The translations under genes and the position numbers were made by a program. This document shows positions 43,631 to 55,912 of a DNA stretch of 64,000 nucleotides, piece by piece. Where the stretch lies: positions 372,001-436,000 of the forward strand of contig JANFAH010000008.1 in the NCBI GenBank assembly GCA_024663395.1, read 5' to 3'. Source of the stretch: Pisolithus tinctorius. Taxonomy: Eukaryota > Basidiomycota > Agaricomycetes > Boletales > Pisolithaceae. The stretch's first letter is position 1, and each line of letters begins with the position of its first letter. The notes under the pieces were generated by a model. That model was not told where the DNA came from, did no database searches, and worked only from the letters and a program-made list of their open reading frames with translations.

Positions 43631-45984
43631 ATCGTCCGTACGGTCGGAAGTCGTAAAGGATCAGCACGGGGGGGAAGACACCTGGTACGTGGAACCCGGG
43701 CGAGGTAGAGGTGGGGGGGGGACCAGAAGGAGAAGTGACAGACATACTGGGATAATATGCGGGGCGTCTCATCGGCGGCCACCCGTCAGGGCCGGCATCA
43801 TGTCTTCCAGGAAGACGTTCACGATGTCACTTGACGCTTACGTGCATCGATCGAGTAAAACTTCAGCAGATATGCAGTCCGGGGGGCAGGTCCTACGAGG
43901 TCTTATGAGGTCCTATTGGTTATGTGATAGATGTCGAGATGGCTGCCAGTATGCTGCTTCGGCAGTTCGATGGCCAAGCCCGATCGGTACCTTGATAGTT
44001 CTAAGGTACATTATAGTCAATGGAGGCACGGGCTGTGTCCTGTCTAAAGTCTAGACACTTGTTGATCACCGGACGATGATGTGAGAGACACGCGCAAACC
44101 GCCTGGCGTTGGGCTGGTCAGGCAAAGCCAGAACAACTTGCAGCCACTCACCCGTGGACATACTCAGGCCCTCGGACGGAAGGACATCGTAGGCCCAATA
44201 GGCCTCTGGACGACCTTCAATGCGTGCAGCTGGGCAACTATTCCCAAGCTCGGGCCCTTCTCGCGAAGTCGACGTCGTAAAGGTTGCATAATAAACGTTA
44301 CGTACACAATACGTACCGTGGAGGTTGCCTCAGGCTACTTTCTCCCAACCTTCGTTCGTTGTATTCATACGGAAAAATATTTGCGCATCATGCGCTCAGC
44401 GGAACCTTCGTGGGTTCCCGACTGGCCAGACTGCTACTATAAGTATATAGAAAAGGAACGACGGGCACCCGCAAATGGTGCCGGCGATGTCCGAAGGCTC
44501 TGCTCCTGTGCGACTGATTCGCGCTTTTTTTAACTCTCTGCTCAGGTGACGGTGGTCGTTTCCGACTGCCATCATTCGCCATATTCTATGATGGAAGGAT
44601 GTCAACTGTATGAAGGGCCGGACTGGGCAAAAACAAAGAATCTGTGTAGTCTGGAGCCACTATAGAATTGCAGGTGCATGAGCGACAATGTTCTAAGGGT
44701 GTACTGGTGTGCTAAAGTTTGATTCACGAAAACAAGAATACTGACATTTTAGAACCAGAGCGACCACGACAGGTCAACGAACGTATACACTCGACGGCTT
44801 GCGCCTTGCCTCAGAATTCGCCAGGTTCGTTTGCCAGATGACGTAGTCGTTGTTCCATGGTGCCTATTTACACTCTTCCATGGGGTCGGGTCCACGGTGA
44901 CACTTTTTGTTCACCATGTGGGCATTCCATACATGCAAAGGTGAGTCCATCTCTGTCAGGATTACACCCTTTTGTTGAACATGCAACAGTAGCCTGGGGT
45001 CGCGTGCGAAAATCGTGTGCGTACATGCTCGTGGATCGTGGTATGCCAAGTGCAAATGAATCTTGGCACAGAGTGCCGAGGTTGCTCTGGTTGTTTACAC
45101 GTATGTGGCCTTCATTTCAGAGGGCATTGACATTTCGATACAGTATAATTATGGAGTATACGTGGTCATGAAGACAATGACGAAACTAACTTTAACATGA
45201 ATCCATTCAATCAAACTGCAGTCAAACGATTTACTGCATAGGTAAGTACCATTTAGGTGCCGACCCTGGGCTTGGACTGTGCGGTCAAGTTCGCACAGCT
45301 ACGTGAACGTAGTTGCCTTTGCTGTAACCTAGAAAAAATTTTCTGCCGATGATACGGCCGCCAGAAAGAGCTGAGCAGTTGTGGCAGTACCCGAAGTTTG
45401 TGGTCCGTTGTTCATACTGCATATTCTATGATTTTTTTTACCCAATCAACCCTTCGCCAATCAAAATTCTGCGCCAGAAAACAGGTGCTTTGAATAACAC
45501 TGTCGCAAGGTGGCGGGATCTCGTGTGAACACATGTTGAAGCCAAAGTTTCAACATACAACTGGTGAGTGCATGGTATGACGGATGCATCCTTTATCTAG
45601 GGAGCTCCTTGCGGATCTGTGGTTGACACCTCTGCTGTCACATTGTGGGTCTCCCATTCGCTAGTCGTGAACAGGTAGCAATGCAGTCATTGGGAAGAGT
45701 CTACCAAGCAAGGGATGTGACACATGTTTCGTGCGAATGAACAAGGTCAGCCGCTAATAGACTGTATGCATTACTTCCTGCGAATGCTGGGTGCAATCAT
45801 TGGACAAATGCTACTGTAACAAGTGGCAGTAGCGCCGGGACGAGTGAACCAGTGAACATCAAGTGCCCGGCAGCCTTGCCTCTGTATAACCTTGGAAAGA
45901 AGTGGTGCAGGTTCGATTCCTGCCTTACACCCTTGTGATTGCTCTTCTCTCCTGTGCCTGCCTTTACTACACAAATTCTTCGTC
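43631..45984. other. Region without a recognisable gene
   Basis: Only short frames. Sequence near 44,970 (tgaacatgcaacagtagc) recurs near 47,363, showing that the spacer around the transporter genes is partly duplicated. At 45,904-45,931 a tRNA-like T-arm occurs (GCAGG, TTCGATT, CCTGC, with GGTTCGATTCC matching the pol III B box), but no matching acceptor or anticodon arms were found. Confidence 0.4.
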
Positions 45985-47041
45985 ATGTCTTCCAGCTCGA
46001 TCACAGCAAAGAAGGGCATGGTGGACGACTGTTACATTGAGACTGTGGACGTCGAGGCTACGACGCGACCTGGGCAACCTGTCCATAGGTATGAAAGGAT
46101 TTATGGTAACCCAGTAAGTGCGGGGTCGCAATCGTAAGGCAGTGCTTCGTGCTGAAGTGAATAACAGACCCCAGTTGGCATGCTCAGTTATGCAAGCGTT
46201 ATTTTGTGTTCCTCCCTTCTAACCCTCTGTGCAGGGAACGTGTACACTCCGAACTTGCTTCTCCTCTTTACTACCTTGTAAGAGTAAGTTTGATAGCTCG
46301 GCAGGTGGCATTTCTTCTGACATGATTCGCATAGGAACATGTACAACGCGTGAGTCGGTGAACGGAACATTTTGCACTTGCGAGATGGCTGACTCTTGAC
46401 TGTTTCCAGATCGGTTTTCCTGACTTTTGGTGCATTCAATTTCAGCTTTGGCGCACTTTACATCTTAAGCTTCGGTATATTGTCAGTGCGAATAATTCGC
46501 CCCTCTGGCATTCCGCTAACACTTGTGCAGAGCTGCTTATGCTCCCAACGGTATCCCTACTGAGGAATATTACCATGCTATAGGGCTTTTCCATAGTGTG
46601 TGGACATAGCTGCTTTGCTCGAGAGTAAGCGGACTGTGTTTTGCTTATTATTTTGGCTGTTCAGTTTTGTAACCTTCATCTTTATGTGAGTGCCAGTATC
46701 TTTTACTTGCAGTTCGCTCGACAAATGTTGATGCAGGATTGGTGCTCTTTGCACTACCCTCCCCATCATCAGGACGCTCGGGTGTACTGTTTTGTTGCTT
46801 TCATGTCTTGCGGCCAACAGGTTCACTGGTAGGGAATGTCATCTAACCCATCCTTAAGCAAAGTAACTCACATGGTTTGTGCTTTCTAGGCATTGAGAGC
46901 CTCGCTACGGCTGGTGGAATGCTTGGAATATTTTGTGCTTTCGGTGCCTATTATGGAGGGCTGTCCATGTTGTGGACAAAGCAAACGACTTGCTCATTCA
47001 TCAGGCTTCCGCATCTCACTCTTTCTCCTTCCCATGCTTAA
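45985..47041 (+). pseudogene. GPR1/FUN34/YaaH (acetate/ammonia) transporter, damaged first tandem copy
   Basis: Exon-for-exon match to the intact gene at 48,494: 45985-46113, 46168-46277, 46335-46349, 46410-46481, 46531-46605, 46665-46685, 46737-46828 and 46890-47041. Two faults stand out. The 51-nt third exon (encoding FYGGITQTLVGLMEMYLG in the other copy) and flanking intron are deleted; this keeps frame but removes most of one membrane span. The donor after exon 46531-46605 reads ATAG where the other copy has GTTC. With splicing it would give 221 aa. Retained family features include NPTPVGMLSYASV, GNVYTPN and the end TKQTTCSFIRLPHLTLSPS. Confidence 0.72.
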
Positions 47042-48493
47042 AAAATCATGCAGTGCTCTTTAAAAATCCTTCCCGTTATATGTCTCGATAGAAAGTTGCT
47101 GTGTTCCCATTGAGTTATAACACTCCGTTCTGATGACAAATTTTCTCCGGCATTGTGGCTGCGAGCCCACGTCACTTTGCCTATAGTTACGGTGTGTCCG
47201 GATCGATATTTCAGAAGGGTGACCGAGTAGTTCTATGGCGTGATAGAAGGAGGCATCGATTTCTACATGCACATTATGCTCCAACCAAGCTGTAATACTA
47301 CACTCGCTCTTCATGTGTACATGAAAAGGGGAGTCACCTCTACCAGTATTACACTCTTGTACTGAACATGCAACGGTAGCTGTGCACGGTCGTGAGCGGA
47401 AGCTGTTTCCCCACATGCCCCCACATGCCTCACGCCCAGAACAAATGAGTTCCATTTCTCTGGTTACATGCCGCCTTCCCTTCACCAGGGGCGAAACAGT
47501 AATTGAAATTTCTATACGGGGTATACGCTGTCACAAAGAAACGAGAGAGCTGAGCTGGCTTCCCGGAGAGGGCATTCAATTACAGCCGAAAATAATATCG
47601 TTAGTAGTAAACAAATTTTGTGATCGCGGGTGAGCCCGTAACCAAATAAAGGAACAGTGCCCCTTCACGTCCTATATGTGCAACCCATACCCCTAAAACT
47701 GTGTAGGAGTCACAGTGGATTCCATTAAAGGATGTGCCCAGGATAGATGAATTACAGCTGAACTACAAGATGGGAGTTACCTCCAAATCCTGGTCATCCT
47801 ACAATATAAGACAGCCTAGACAACGAAAGAGGTATGCAAAACTGATTTCTGATGTGGCATACACTACAGGAAACAGGGATTATTTCCTTATTTGGGCATA
47901 CAGGCTTGCGAAATTACCGGTCACCAACATTATTTTCGCAAACAGCCGGCAGAATCTCGTGCGAAGCTCGGGCCGGAATCGAAGGTTCGCTCGACTCCGG
48001 AACATCAACTGGTGGACGAATAGTAAGTACGACGGACACATTCGTTATCTGGGGAGCCCCTTGCGATGGATTCATGGTTAACATCACCACTGTCAGGTGG
48101 TGCGTCTCCCATTCACTAGTCGCGAATAAATATTGATGCAGTCATTGCAAACAGTCCATTTTCTATGGAAAATATGCTTTGGGGAGGGGAAGAGTCGGCA
48201 CTGTGAATGTGTCGTCAGAGCTCACAATGCGACCGAGGGGCATGACACATGCTTGCAACGAGTGAACCAGATTAGCTTCTGATCAGACTACGCGCACTGT
48301 TTCCTGCCACGAATATCATTTCATGCCACGTATGTTATTTCCTACCGCGAATGTGCTGGACAAACGAACAGATGACAGTATCAAGCAGCCGAGATATGGA
48401 TGTGCCTCCATATAATCTTGAGAAGAAGTGGTGCAGGTTTAATCCTTCCCTTTCGCTCCTTTAACCTCAGTTCTGCTCCGCAAGTTCTTCGTC
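47042..48493. other. Spacer between the two transporter copies
   Basis: About 1.45 kb, partly duplicated from the sequence upstream of the first copy: cagtcattg at 45,690 and 48,138, and ggtgcagg at 45,904 and 48,431. No independent gene was found; a 141-codon minus frame at 47,060-47,485 has no family resemblance. Confidence 0.5.
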
Positions 48494-49659
48494 ATGTCTT
48501 CCAGCTCGATCAGAGAGAGGAAAAGCATGGTGGACGACTATTACGTTGACACTGTAGATGTGGAGGCTCTCCCGCAGCTTAGGCAACCTGTCCGTAGGTA
48601 TGAAAGGACGTTCGGTAACCCAGTGAGTGTGGAGTGGCGATCGTAATGCGGTGTTGCGTGCTGAGGTGGATAATAGGCCCCGGTTGGCATGCTCAGTTAT
48701 GCAACTGTTAGTTTGTGCTCCTCCCTTCTAACCCTCCATGCGGGGAACGTGTACACTCCAAACATGGTTCTCCTATTTGCTACCTTGTGAGAGTGCTTGT
48801 AGACTTGGTTGATGTTTCCTTGCTGACTTTGGTTCTGATAGCTATGGCGGAATCACGCAGACCCTGGTAGGTTTGATGGAAATGTATTTGGGGTAAGTTC
48901 GCTCCCTCGTCCGGCCGCGTTTATTCTGATATGGCTCACATAGGCATACGTTCCCTGCGTAAGTTGATAAGCGAACGTCTTGTATGTCTGTTTAGATCGC
49001 TGACGTGTGGTGACTGTTTCCAGATCGGTGTTCTTGACTTTCGGTTCATTCAACTTTAGCTATGGAGCGATTTACATTCCAAGCTTCGGCATATTGTCAG
49101 TGCGAATAATTCTCCCCTCTGACATTTTACTGACAGTTATGTAGAGCTGCTTATTCTGTTGATGGTACCCCTACTGAGGAATATTACCACGCTATGGGAC
49201 TTTTCCTATGTGTTTGGAGGTTCGTGCTTTGTTCGAGAACAGGCGACCCATGTTTTACTGACCATTAAATCTGGCTGTTCAGTTTTGTGGCCTTCATCTT
49301 TTTGTAAGTCTCGGTATCGTCTTATTTCGAACTCGGCCGACAAATGTTGATGCAGGATTGGTGCTCTTCGCACTACCTTGCCCATCGCCGGGTCGCTTGC
49401 GTGTTCCGTTTTGTCGTTCTCGTGTCTTTCGGCTAACGCGTTTACTGGTGGGAGATGTCTTCCAACCTGTCCTTGATCAAGCAGCTCACAAAGTCTGCGT
49501 TTTGTAGGTATTCACATTCTCGCTATGGCTGGCGGAATATTCGGCATAGGTGCTGCTTTTGGTGCCTACTATGAAGGGCTGTCCAAGCTGTGGACAAAGC
49601 AGACGACGTTTTCGTTCATTAGGCTTCCAAATCTCGCTCTCTCTCCTTCCGATAGCTGA
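48494..49659 (+). CDS. GPR1/FUN34/YaaH (Ato/Ady2-type) plasma-membrane transporter
   Basis: Nine exons: 48494-48622, 48677-48786, 48842-48892, 48944-48958, 49024-49095, 49145-49219, 49283-49303, 49356-49447 and 49508-49659. They sum to 717 nt, 238 aa, with all phases agreeing. Family features: NPAPVGMLSYATV (NPAPLGL motif), NVYTPN, FYGGITQTLVGLMEMYLGHTF, TFGSFNFSYGAIYIPSFGIL, ANAFTG, GGIFGIGAAFGAYYEGLSKLW and a typical end (FSFIRLPNLALSPSDS). Six membrane spans are expected. Fungal members carry acetate and other small carboxylates and have been linked to ammonium export. One exon is just 15 nt and another 21 nt, which explains why no long open frame shows the gene. Confidence 0.88.
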
Positions 49660-50246
49660 AAAATTATGCGATTTTTTTTTTTGATCCTTCCTGTCATATG
49701 GCTTCATAGAAAGTTACTGTGTGTCCGTTGATCGAGGCACGTGTAACAATTTCTACAGCCACGCGTCATGTTCCCATTGAGTTGTAATACTCCGCCCCAA
49801 TGATGGGCTGGCTGTGGGTTTGCTTATAGTAGTGTGCCTAGATCGAGATTGCGCGGGGGATCAAGTAGGAAGGGGGTTCCCCACACGCTCACATGTAGAA
49901 GTACTTTATAAATGTCCGTCGTCCTATCGGTCCTGCTACCCTCCGTAAGCACTTGACGAGGTCCCAGGCTCGGTTCTTGCCACGTGTGTTCGAGCAGATC
50001 GTTTCCAAAAATGGCAAGTCACAATGAAAGTGGTTTTTGATTTTGTCGACGTTGCTCTGCGCGTGAAGTTCTGCCAGGCGAGAGTATCAGGCCAGTGGTA
50101 CCCCGCGCCAGCATCGGAAGCCAGTCTCTGCAGCACGCAATACTCCGAAGCTGGCCTTCTTGCTGCATGTTGGCTTATCGAATCCTGGTTGTTTCTTCGT
50201 CTCACGCTGGAACGTCCTCAAAACCCTGCTGTGTCTCAGCTTGAAG
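49660..50246. other. Intergenic region upstream of the coiled-coil protein gene
   Basis: The first part (49,700-49,830) repeats sequence found downstream of the first transporter copy (47,080-47,160). The remainder is presumed promoter and 5' UTR. Confidence 0.45.
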
Positions 50247-53177
50247 ATGGCCCACCATTCCATCCAGCGTTCCCCGGGGCATTCTTCCATACCAACCAGC
50301 ACCTCACACCACTCGCGCAGCTCCATCTCCAGTGGGCTTCCAGTATCTCAGGTCGCATTTGGGCTTCAGCCTCGTCGAACATCTGAAAGCAGCTCACAGG
50401 CCAGCTCCGCTTCTACTTCCGCGACCCTGGGTCCACAGACACCTCAGTCCTCTATTCCATCATTTCGATCATTGCGGAACCTCCTCCCATTTGGGTCAGG
50501 CAAGAACTCGAGCCCCAACACCCCCAGTCCAAACACCCCGAAACCACCATTTGTCGGCTCCTTGCGTCGCTCGATAAATCATGAGAGAAAGACGTCGGTG
50601 GTGCTTGCCAGCCCCGATGATTCAGAAAAGTTTCCTGTGATTTCTATTGCTCCCGCTAGTCAAAATTTCGAGGAAGAAATGATGGCTCGCAAAAGAAGCC
50701 GCGACCTTGCAAGGTCGACATCTGATTCAGTTACACCTTCCCGGTCCCCAACAACAGGCAGCGATGATCGATATGGTAAGCAGGCATTAGTCCTCGTTAG
50801 TACAAGTTTGTGACAACGCTCTCTAGTTCTGCCAGCCCCCTCACCTGTGTCCCCACTAGGTGCAGACTTATCCACGATCATTGAAGCCGAGAGTTCGGGA
50901 ATATCGAAGCACATTCCCTGTATTGACGAAACCACAGGTCCAGACGACCGTACCAGTTCTCCGGGCTCTCCTTTCTGCTTGGATAGACATGTCAAAGACC
51001 AGCTTCCATCACCAGACTCAAGAGACGCTTCCGTTTTGGACTTGTCTACGTCAAAGTTGAATGCAGAGGTGATGGATGCCTTGACGGAGAAAGACGCGAT
51101 TAGAGCTAGTGAATGGCTCCGCGCCGCGGACGGCATAGTAGTGGAGGATCACACGGATGACACAGCACGAGATGTGCATGGCCCCAATGAGGATCCAGAC
51201 GCCACGTTAGACTTCGATGTATTGGACCCGAACCTAGCCCAGCTTCTCAGCCCACACAGCCTAAACGGAAAGCCTCATCGTTCAGCCCCTCTCAGCAACC
51301 TTAAGCCCCCCCGGGTGCATTCCAGAAGCCCAAATCCTCCCATCACACCGTCATCTCAGGTCACACCCGGAGCAGAACGTAAAATGCTGACACCATCTCC
51401 CCGACTCGGCACCGTCATTCCGCCCTCGCCTGCGTCGCATGGTGTTCAACAGTCATCACCCCAGCGACGTTCCGTGTCTTTATCCAGGTCATCCATGGCT
51501 AGACCGGCCGGATCTTCTCTTCCTCGTCTCACCCGTGCCGTAACAACGGCACCTTCTGCGGACCGTCCTTCACCCAAGGAAGCTGCTGGCTCACCCGGTC
51601 TCCACGGTGCGCCAAAGAAGCGTCATCAGCCACCGTCACCCTTGTCTTCGCAGGCACATTCAACTGCAGGCACACCTTCCTCAAGTTCTCCCATATCCAC
51701 AGATCTCCCGTCAAGGCGGCTTCTCAGTACTCGCCTGGGATTGGCGAACCGCCATGTTTCATCATACTCCCCGAGCAGCTCCCGCACAGACCTCCGGGCT
51801 GCGGCAGACAGCGAATCACCCTCCCCGGGCTCTCAGATATCGTCTAGGACTGCATCAGATAATTATCGGCAGCGGACACCGGGGCTGAGCCTGGAGCTGG
51901 GAGGTCCATTGGATGTGAATAGGCGGAGACGACCACATTTATTTTCCAATCGGAAACGGAGTATGAGTGTCGAGGAGGCGCGTATATCTTCGACATCTAG
52001 TTCTTCGAAGGTGTCGCCGATACGACCTTCGTCTTCGCTTTCGAATCATCCCCCCGCGATGGACTGGCTAGGCCCAAGGACGGCGAAAGCGTTCGCGGCA
52101 GCTGGGCTCTTGGACGTCGACCGGGATGGAACTAATGGTCTTGGACGATATAGCTCTTTGAGAGGAAACAACGAACGGGAGGATCGCTATGTTCCCTCTA
52201 GGATGGCATTTTCTGAGGTGGCTTCCACGTGTTCCTGGGGTCGGAGTGGCAGTATCTCTCGTGTGATGACTCCTTCGGAAGGTGTCACGTGGGCCGGAAG
52301 CCCTACGTTCTCCGCTCCACGTACAACGCTTTCTGGTGGATCCACCGCACCGACGTCGATATCTGCCTCGTCGTCGGCGCACCAAGCGGCCATGCAACTT
52401 TTGAAAGATAAGCATGATCTGGAAACGGAGGCGCTGCTAGCTGCCCTGTCGGATTCTCAACGAACGACCAAGACTTTGCGGGAAGAGAATACTCAACTCC
52501 GAGATCGCATCCAAGAACTCGAGGATGAACTCGAAGCCTTGCGTGATCAACTCCGTCGGCTGGCGAACGGGGTGCAGCCTTCTCGGCCTGCCTCTCAGGT
52601 TGCATTTACGAAATCCACCCTCGACAGGAAGAACGGTACACCGAGTCTGCTGTCGAATGGTGATGTTCCTCGTCGCCCCGTTGTGCAGCGATCGCATTCG
52701 TTTCTTCCTGCGCAGTCGATTAGTAGTGTGAGATCATCTGTGGATCTTGGCGGAGCCATGCGCGAGGAGTCGCCGACCCGATCTTCTGCTTTCCTTGATA
52801 CACTTCCGCGATCGACTGGCCAGCGACGAGCAAGTATTGCGTCATCGATCTTCCCAACCTTGCCAAACAATATGTCACTGCTAATGCTGGAGGAGGCCAT
52901 GCATGATCATGGGGCACTCTCATCCACGTCGGTGTCCCCACCATCTCCAAGTCGTCTACCAAAACGGCTGAATGGAAGCGTACTAAACGGCCAACATGTC
53001 AGCACCTCCATCCCTACTCCTGCCACACCAGCGACTACCGACTTTTCGATGACCGAGGTACCTGGATCTCCCACCAGTCTTCAACTCCGGCCAGAGCACG
53101 AACTCCACCTTGGAGATATGGCTAATCTAAGTTTATATGCTATGAGTGACGATGAGGGACAAACCTATGACCTATGA
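50247..53177 (+). CDS. Large Ser/Pro-rich protein with a C-terminal coiled coil, function unknown
   Basis: Exons 50247-50775 and 50827-53177, with a 51-nt intron, sum to 2,880 nt, 959 aa. The ATG at 50,247 (MAHHSIQRSPGHSS) is chosen because the sequence after it is of one style; an in-frame ATG 87 bases upstream gives a dissimilar hydrophobic start. Almost all of the protein is Ser/Pro/Thr/Arg-rich and predicted disordered, with many SP and RxxS sites that could be phosphorylated. Residues about 693-755 form a strong coiled coil (LREENTQLRDRIQELEDEL). This layout fits a cytoskeletal or polarity scaffold, but no domain identifies it. Confidence 0.82.
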
Positions 53178-53764
53178 TATCTTCACCACTTTTTTTTCTT
53201 TCCCGACTTCATTTTGGTTTCGTGTTTTCGCTTGAGCACTGTGTCATCATCTTTTCCGTATCGCCTTCTTGTTTTCGCTTTCGTTCGTGCAGGGATATCC
53301 TTTTCTTTCCTTCGACCAACCTGGCACTCGGCTGTTTTTTGATACCTTACTTTCAACAACGCAAGATGTACTATACCCCTACATACAGTTGTTCGCATTT
53401 CCCGCAGTTAATACCGTAGATACATACAACCGTTCTGTCTGCTTTTACAGGCCAGCGTTCTTTTGGTTCTGAGCCAACCGGGTATGTAGCTAGCTAGATG
53501 CAGTAATGAAACAAGACCAAACCGGAAAGGAAGAAAAGCGTGATTTGTGATTTGAGTAGATTAGTACAGCACTGTCGATTGTGAGCTAACATCAGTACCT
53601 TTCTGTCATTATTAGCAAGCCTGACTCACGTAGATCTGCGAAGATATATTGGGTGGGGTGGATATGTCTAGTAGTACAAAATCTAGATCAGCTAACTGCG
53701 AATGGTGACTTCTTCCGTAACCGCTCTCCAATACGGTAGAAAATAAATCTGTACAAGACAGGCG
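53178..53764. other. Convergent intergenic region
   Basis: T-rich 3' flank of the coiled-coil gene meeting the 3' end of the MFS gene. No gene was seen. Confidence 0.5.
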
Positions 53765-55912
53765 TCAGTGTACGCTGCCGGGAAAATCACCTTCAACGTA
53801 CGGTAGCGGAGCCATGATTGTCATGAGACCCGCCAAGAGCGCCGTTGCCCCGACTGTTCCTAGGCGGTCGTACATTGGACCAGCAAAAAGGGGGAAAGCG
53901 GCGGCAAATATACACCGGAGGGCAGCGTTACTCGCCATTGCCGAGGCTGAAATAGGGCGGTATGCAGTAACGAGGTACATAAAGGTCGACATGAAGGAGA
54001 AAAAGATGCCAGCCCCGAGTGGGACTGAGGCGATGATGGGGACGATCCAAGGAACACCGGAATAGGTGGTGAAGGCAAGCCAAAATAAGCCTGTAGAGAG
54101 GAGAGGAGGGGAGTCAAATACTTAGATAGTAGCAAGTGAAACAACGTGCCGATTGGTACAAGGACGCTACCAACTTGACCCATGATCAGCCTGATCTCTG
54201 GCGGATACGCCCTACCAAATTGCTTTGCTTTGCGTGCGAACAATCTAATCCCGTAAACCCGTCTTCAAAATCGCCGTTTGCAATGCTTATGGGCATAACA
54301 TACCTGTTCCAGAACGGTAATGTGGAGAGAGCAACAAGCATTCCGATACCAAGTCCAACGAATGAGAGACCCGTCATTTGGACGTTGAAATGATGCTTGT
54401 CTTCGAATATAACCGGAAACGCTTGGAACGCCAGGTACAGCACCCCCAATAACAACGCATTCCTTGGGTAATAGGTATTGAGAGTGATCCGTATTAACCA
54501 CTTAGCATCACGTACCACGTATTCAGGAGGAGTGCCATTCTATCGAAGAGCAGGAGCTCTAAAACGATGCTCAGATGACTGGTGAGTGAACCCAGTTCAT
54601 GCGAACTTACGAAAGGGTTTGTAGCAACTGATCAAGATCGCGGAAGCTAAGCTACCCTGTCTTTTGTCCAAGGGAGCATAATATTTTGGATTACCCGTTT
54701 GCTCTCGTAGCCTAGGGGGGCATTGAAAAATAACATCTGGTTTACCACCACAAAGTATACTCACCTGGCAGCTTTCCTCTTGAGTAGGACAGGCGCATAA
54801 GTTTCAGGGACAAACTGAGAGCGCTAATGAACAAGTGTCGTTATTCAGCATCGACGACCAACTCACAATGAGCAAAAGGATGCACTGTCCAAAGATCCAG
54901 CACAAGTCTATGCGATAGGTCCACCGCCAATCAAGGTTCTGCAAAGCTTAGGCACAAGGTGAAGGATCCAACACAAATGAAGTACTAACCTGGTTGATAA
55001 ACCTGACAAACAGTGTCAATACCAACCAACCAAACGCAAGGCACGTCACGCACCCAGCAATCAATGGACCGAGGGTCGGGCCGATAAACGGTGACCTGAT
55101 AGCAGACTCAACACTTCCTCTACCGTATCTGTTTTCAGCCCGCTTACACCGTGTAGACACCCATGGGACTAAAACTTCGGTAAGAATAGAACATTGATGA
55201 TTCATCATCTTTCACTCACTTGAGCACCTCCGAGTCCGGAAACAGGTCACTTACGGAGCCACCAGCTACGCTCAAGAACGCCGACCCGCAAAAACCCGTC
55301 AATAACCGGAAGATAAGGAAGACGGCTGCAAACACAGCAGTGCGCAGTAGAGCGCAGCACTGTTTGGTAAAATATGGAGAAACAGACCAACGGTTCCCTT
55401 ACCGATGTTCGGAGCGAAGGCGACCGGGAATGTCAAAATAAAGAATGAAATATATGAAACTCTGTATATGATATTCCGACCTTCATTCCAAATAACTGTT
55501 TCAGCAATAGTTTACCAGCCTGAGTAGTCATACGTGCCATAAACTTCGGAGAGTGGGCCGACAAGTAGCGGCCCAATACCAAGCCCAAGAACAAACAAGC
55601 TAATGCCGAGTATCGCGACCTCATGCGATACGTGGAAAGTTTCAGCACTGCCCGTCTCCGTGAAAGCGTCCTAGAGGATGTTCCAGATCAGGGGCGGAAA
55701 GGGAGCGCATAATAACTCACCATTGAAGACGCCGAGGTGGCGCACAGAGCGCCAAGGCTAATGACAAAAACGGCTATCCAACGCCTCAAAGCGGACATCT
55801 TTTGAGCGTCTTCATGTGTTTCTAAGGCTGCGAGAAATGGATCTTCTACATGTGCTTGTTCGATATCCTCAACCGCTGTCTCCGCGGATTTTCCCGAAGT
55901 GCTCGCCCGCAT
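53765..55912 (-). CDS. Major facilitator superfamily transporter, DHA1 (drug:H+ antiporter) type
   Basis: Thirteen exons: 55912-55721, 55670-55538, 55480-55403, 55325-55220, 55174-55148, 55095-54990, 54938-54867, 54814-54765, 54711-54611, 54558-54516, 54462-54304, 54244-54150 and 54090-53765. They sum to 1,488 nt, 495 aa. Family features: [94 protein letters not shown] and a long last exon with [18 protein letters not shown]. This is the layout of fungal Tpo1/Flu1-like exporters with 12 spans. Introns 2 and 12 both need GC-AG splicing from the same donor G/GCACGT; with those, every phase agrees. Substrate is unknown. Confidence 0.9.

Noticed and set aside
44081..44533. 150-codon plus-strand frame
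   Set aside because: No domain, no splice context, and composition like the surrounding non-coding DNA.
45820..45931. A complete tRNA gene
   Set aside because: Only the T-arm is convincing; no acceptor stem, D-arm or anticodon arm pairs at the right distance.
46217..46240. Intron acceptor GCAG before GNVYTPN in the first transporter copy, apparently lost (GCGG) in the second
   Set aside because: The sequence is coding: an exon runs through it from PVGMLSYA to NVYTPN in both copies, so no acceptor was lost.
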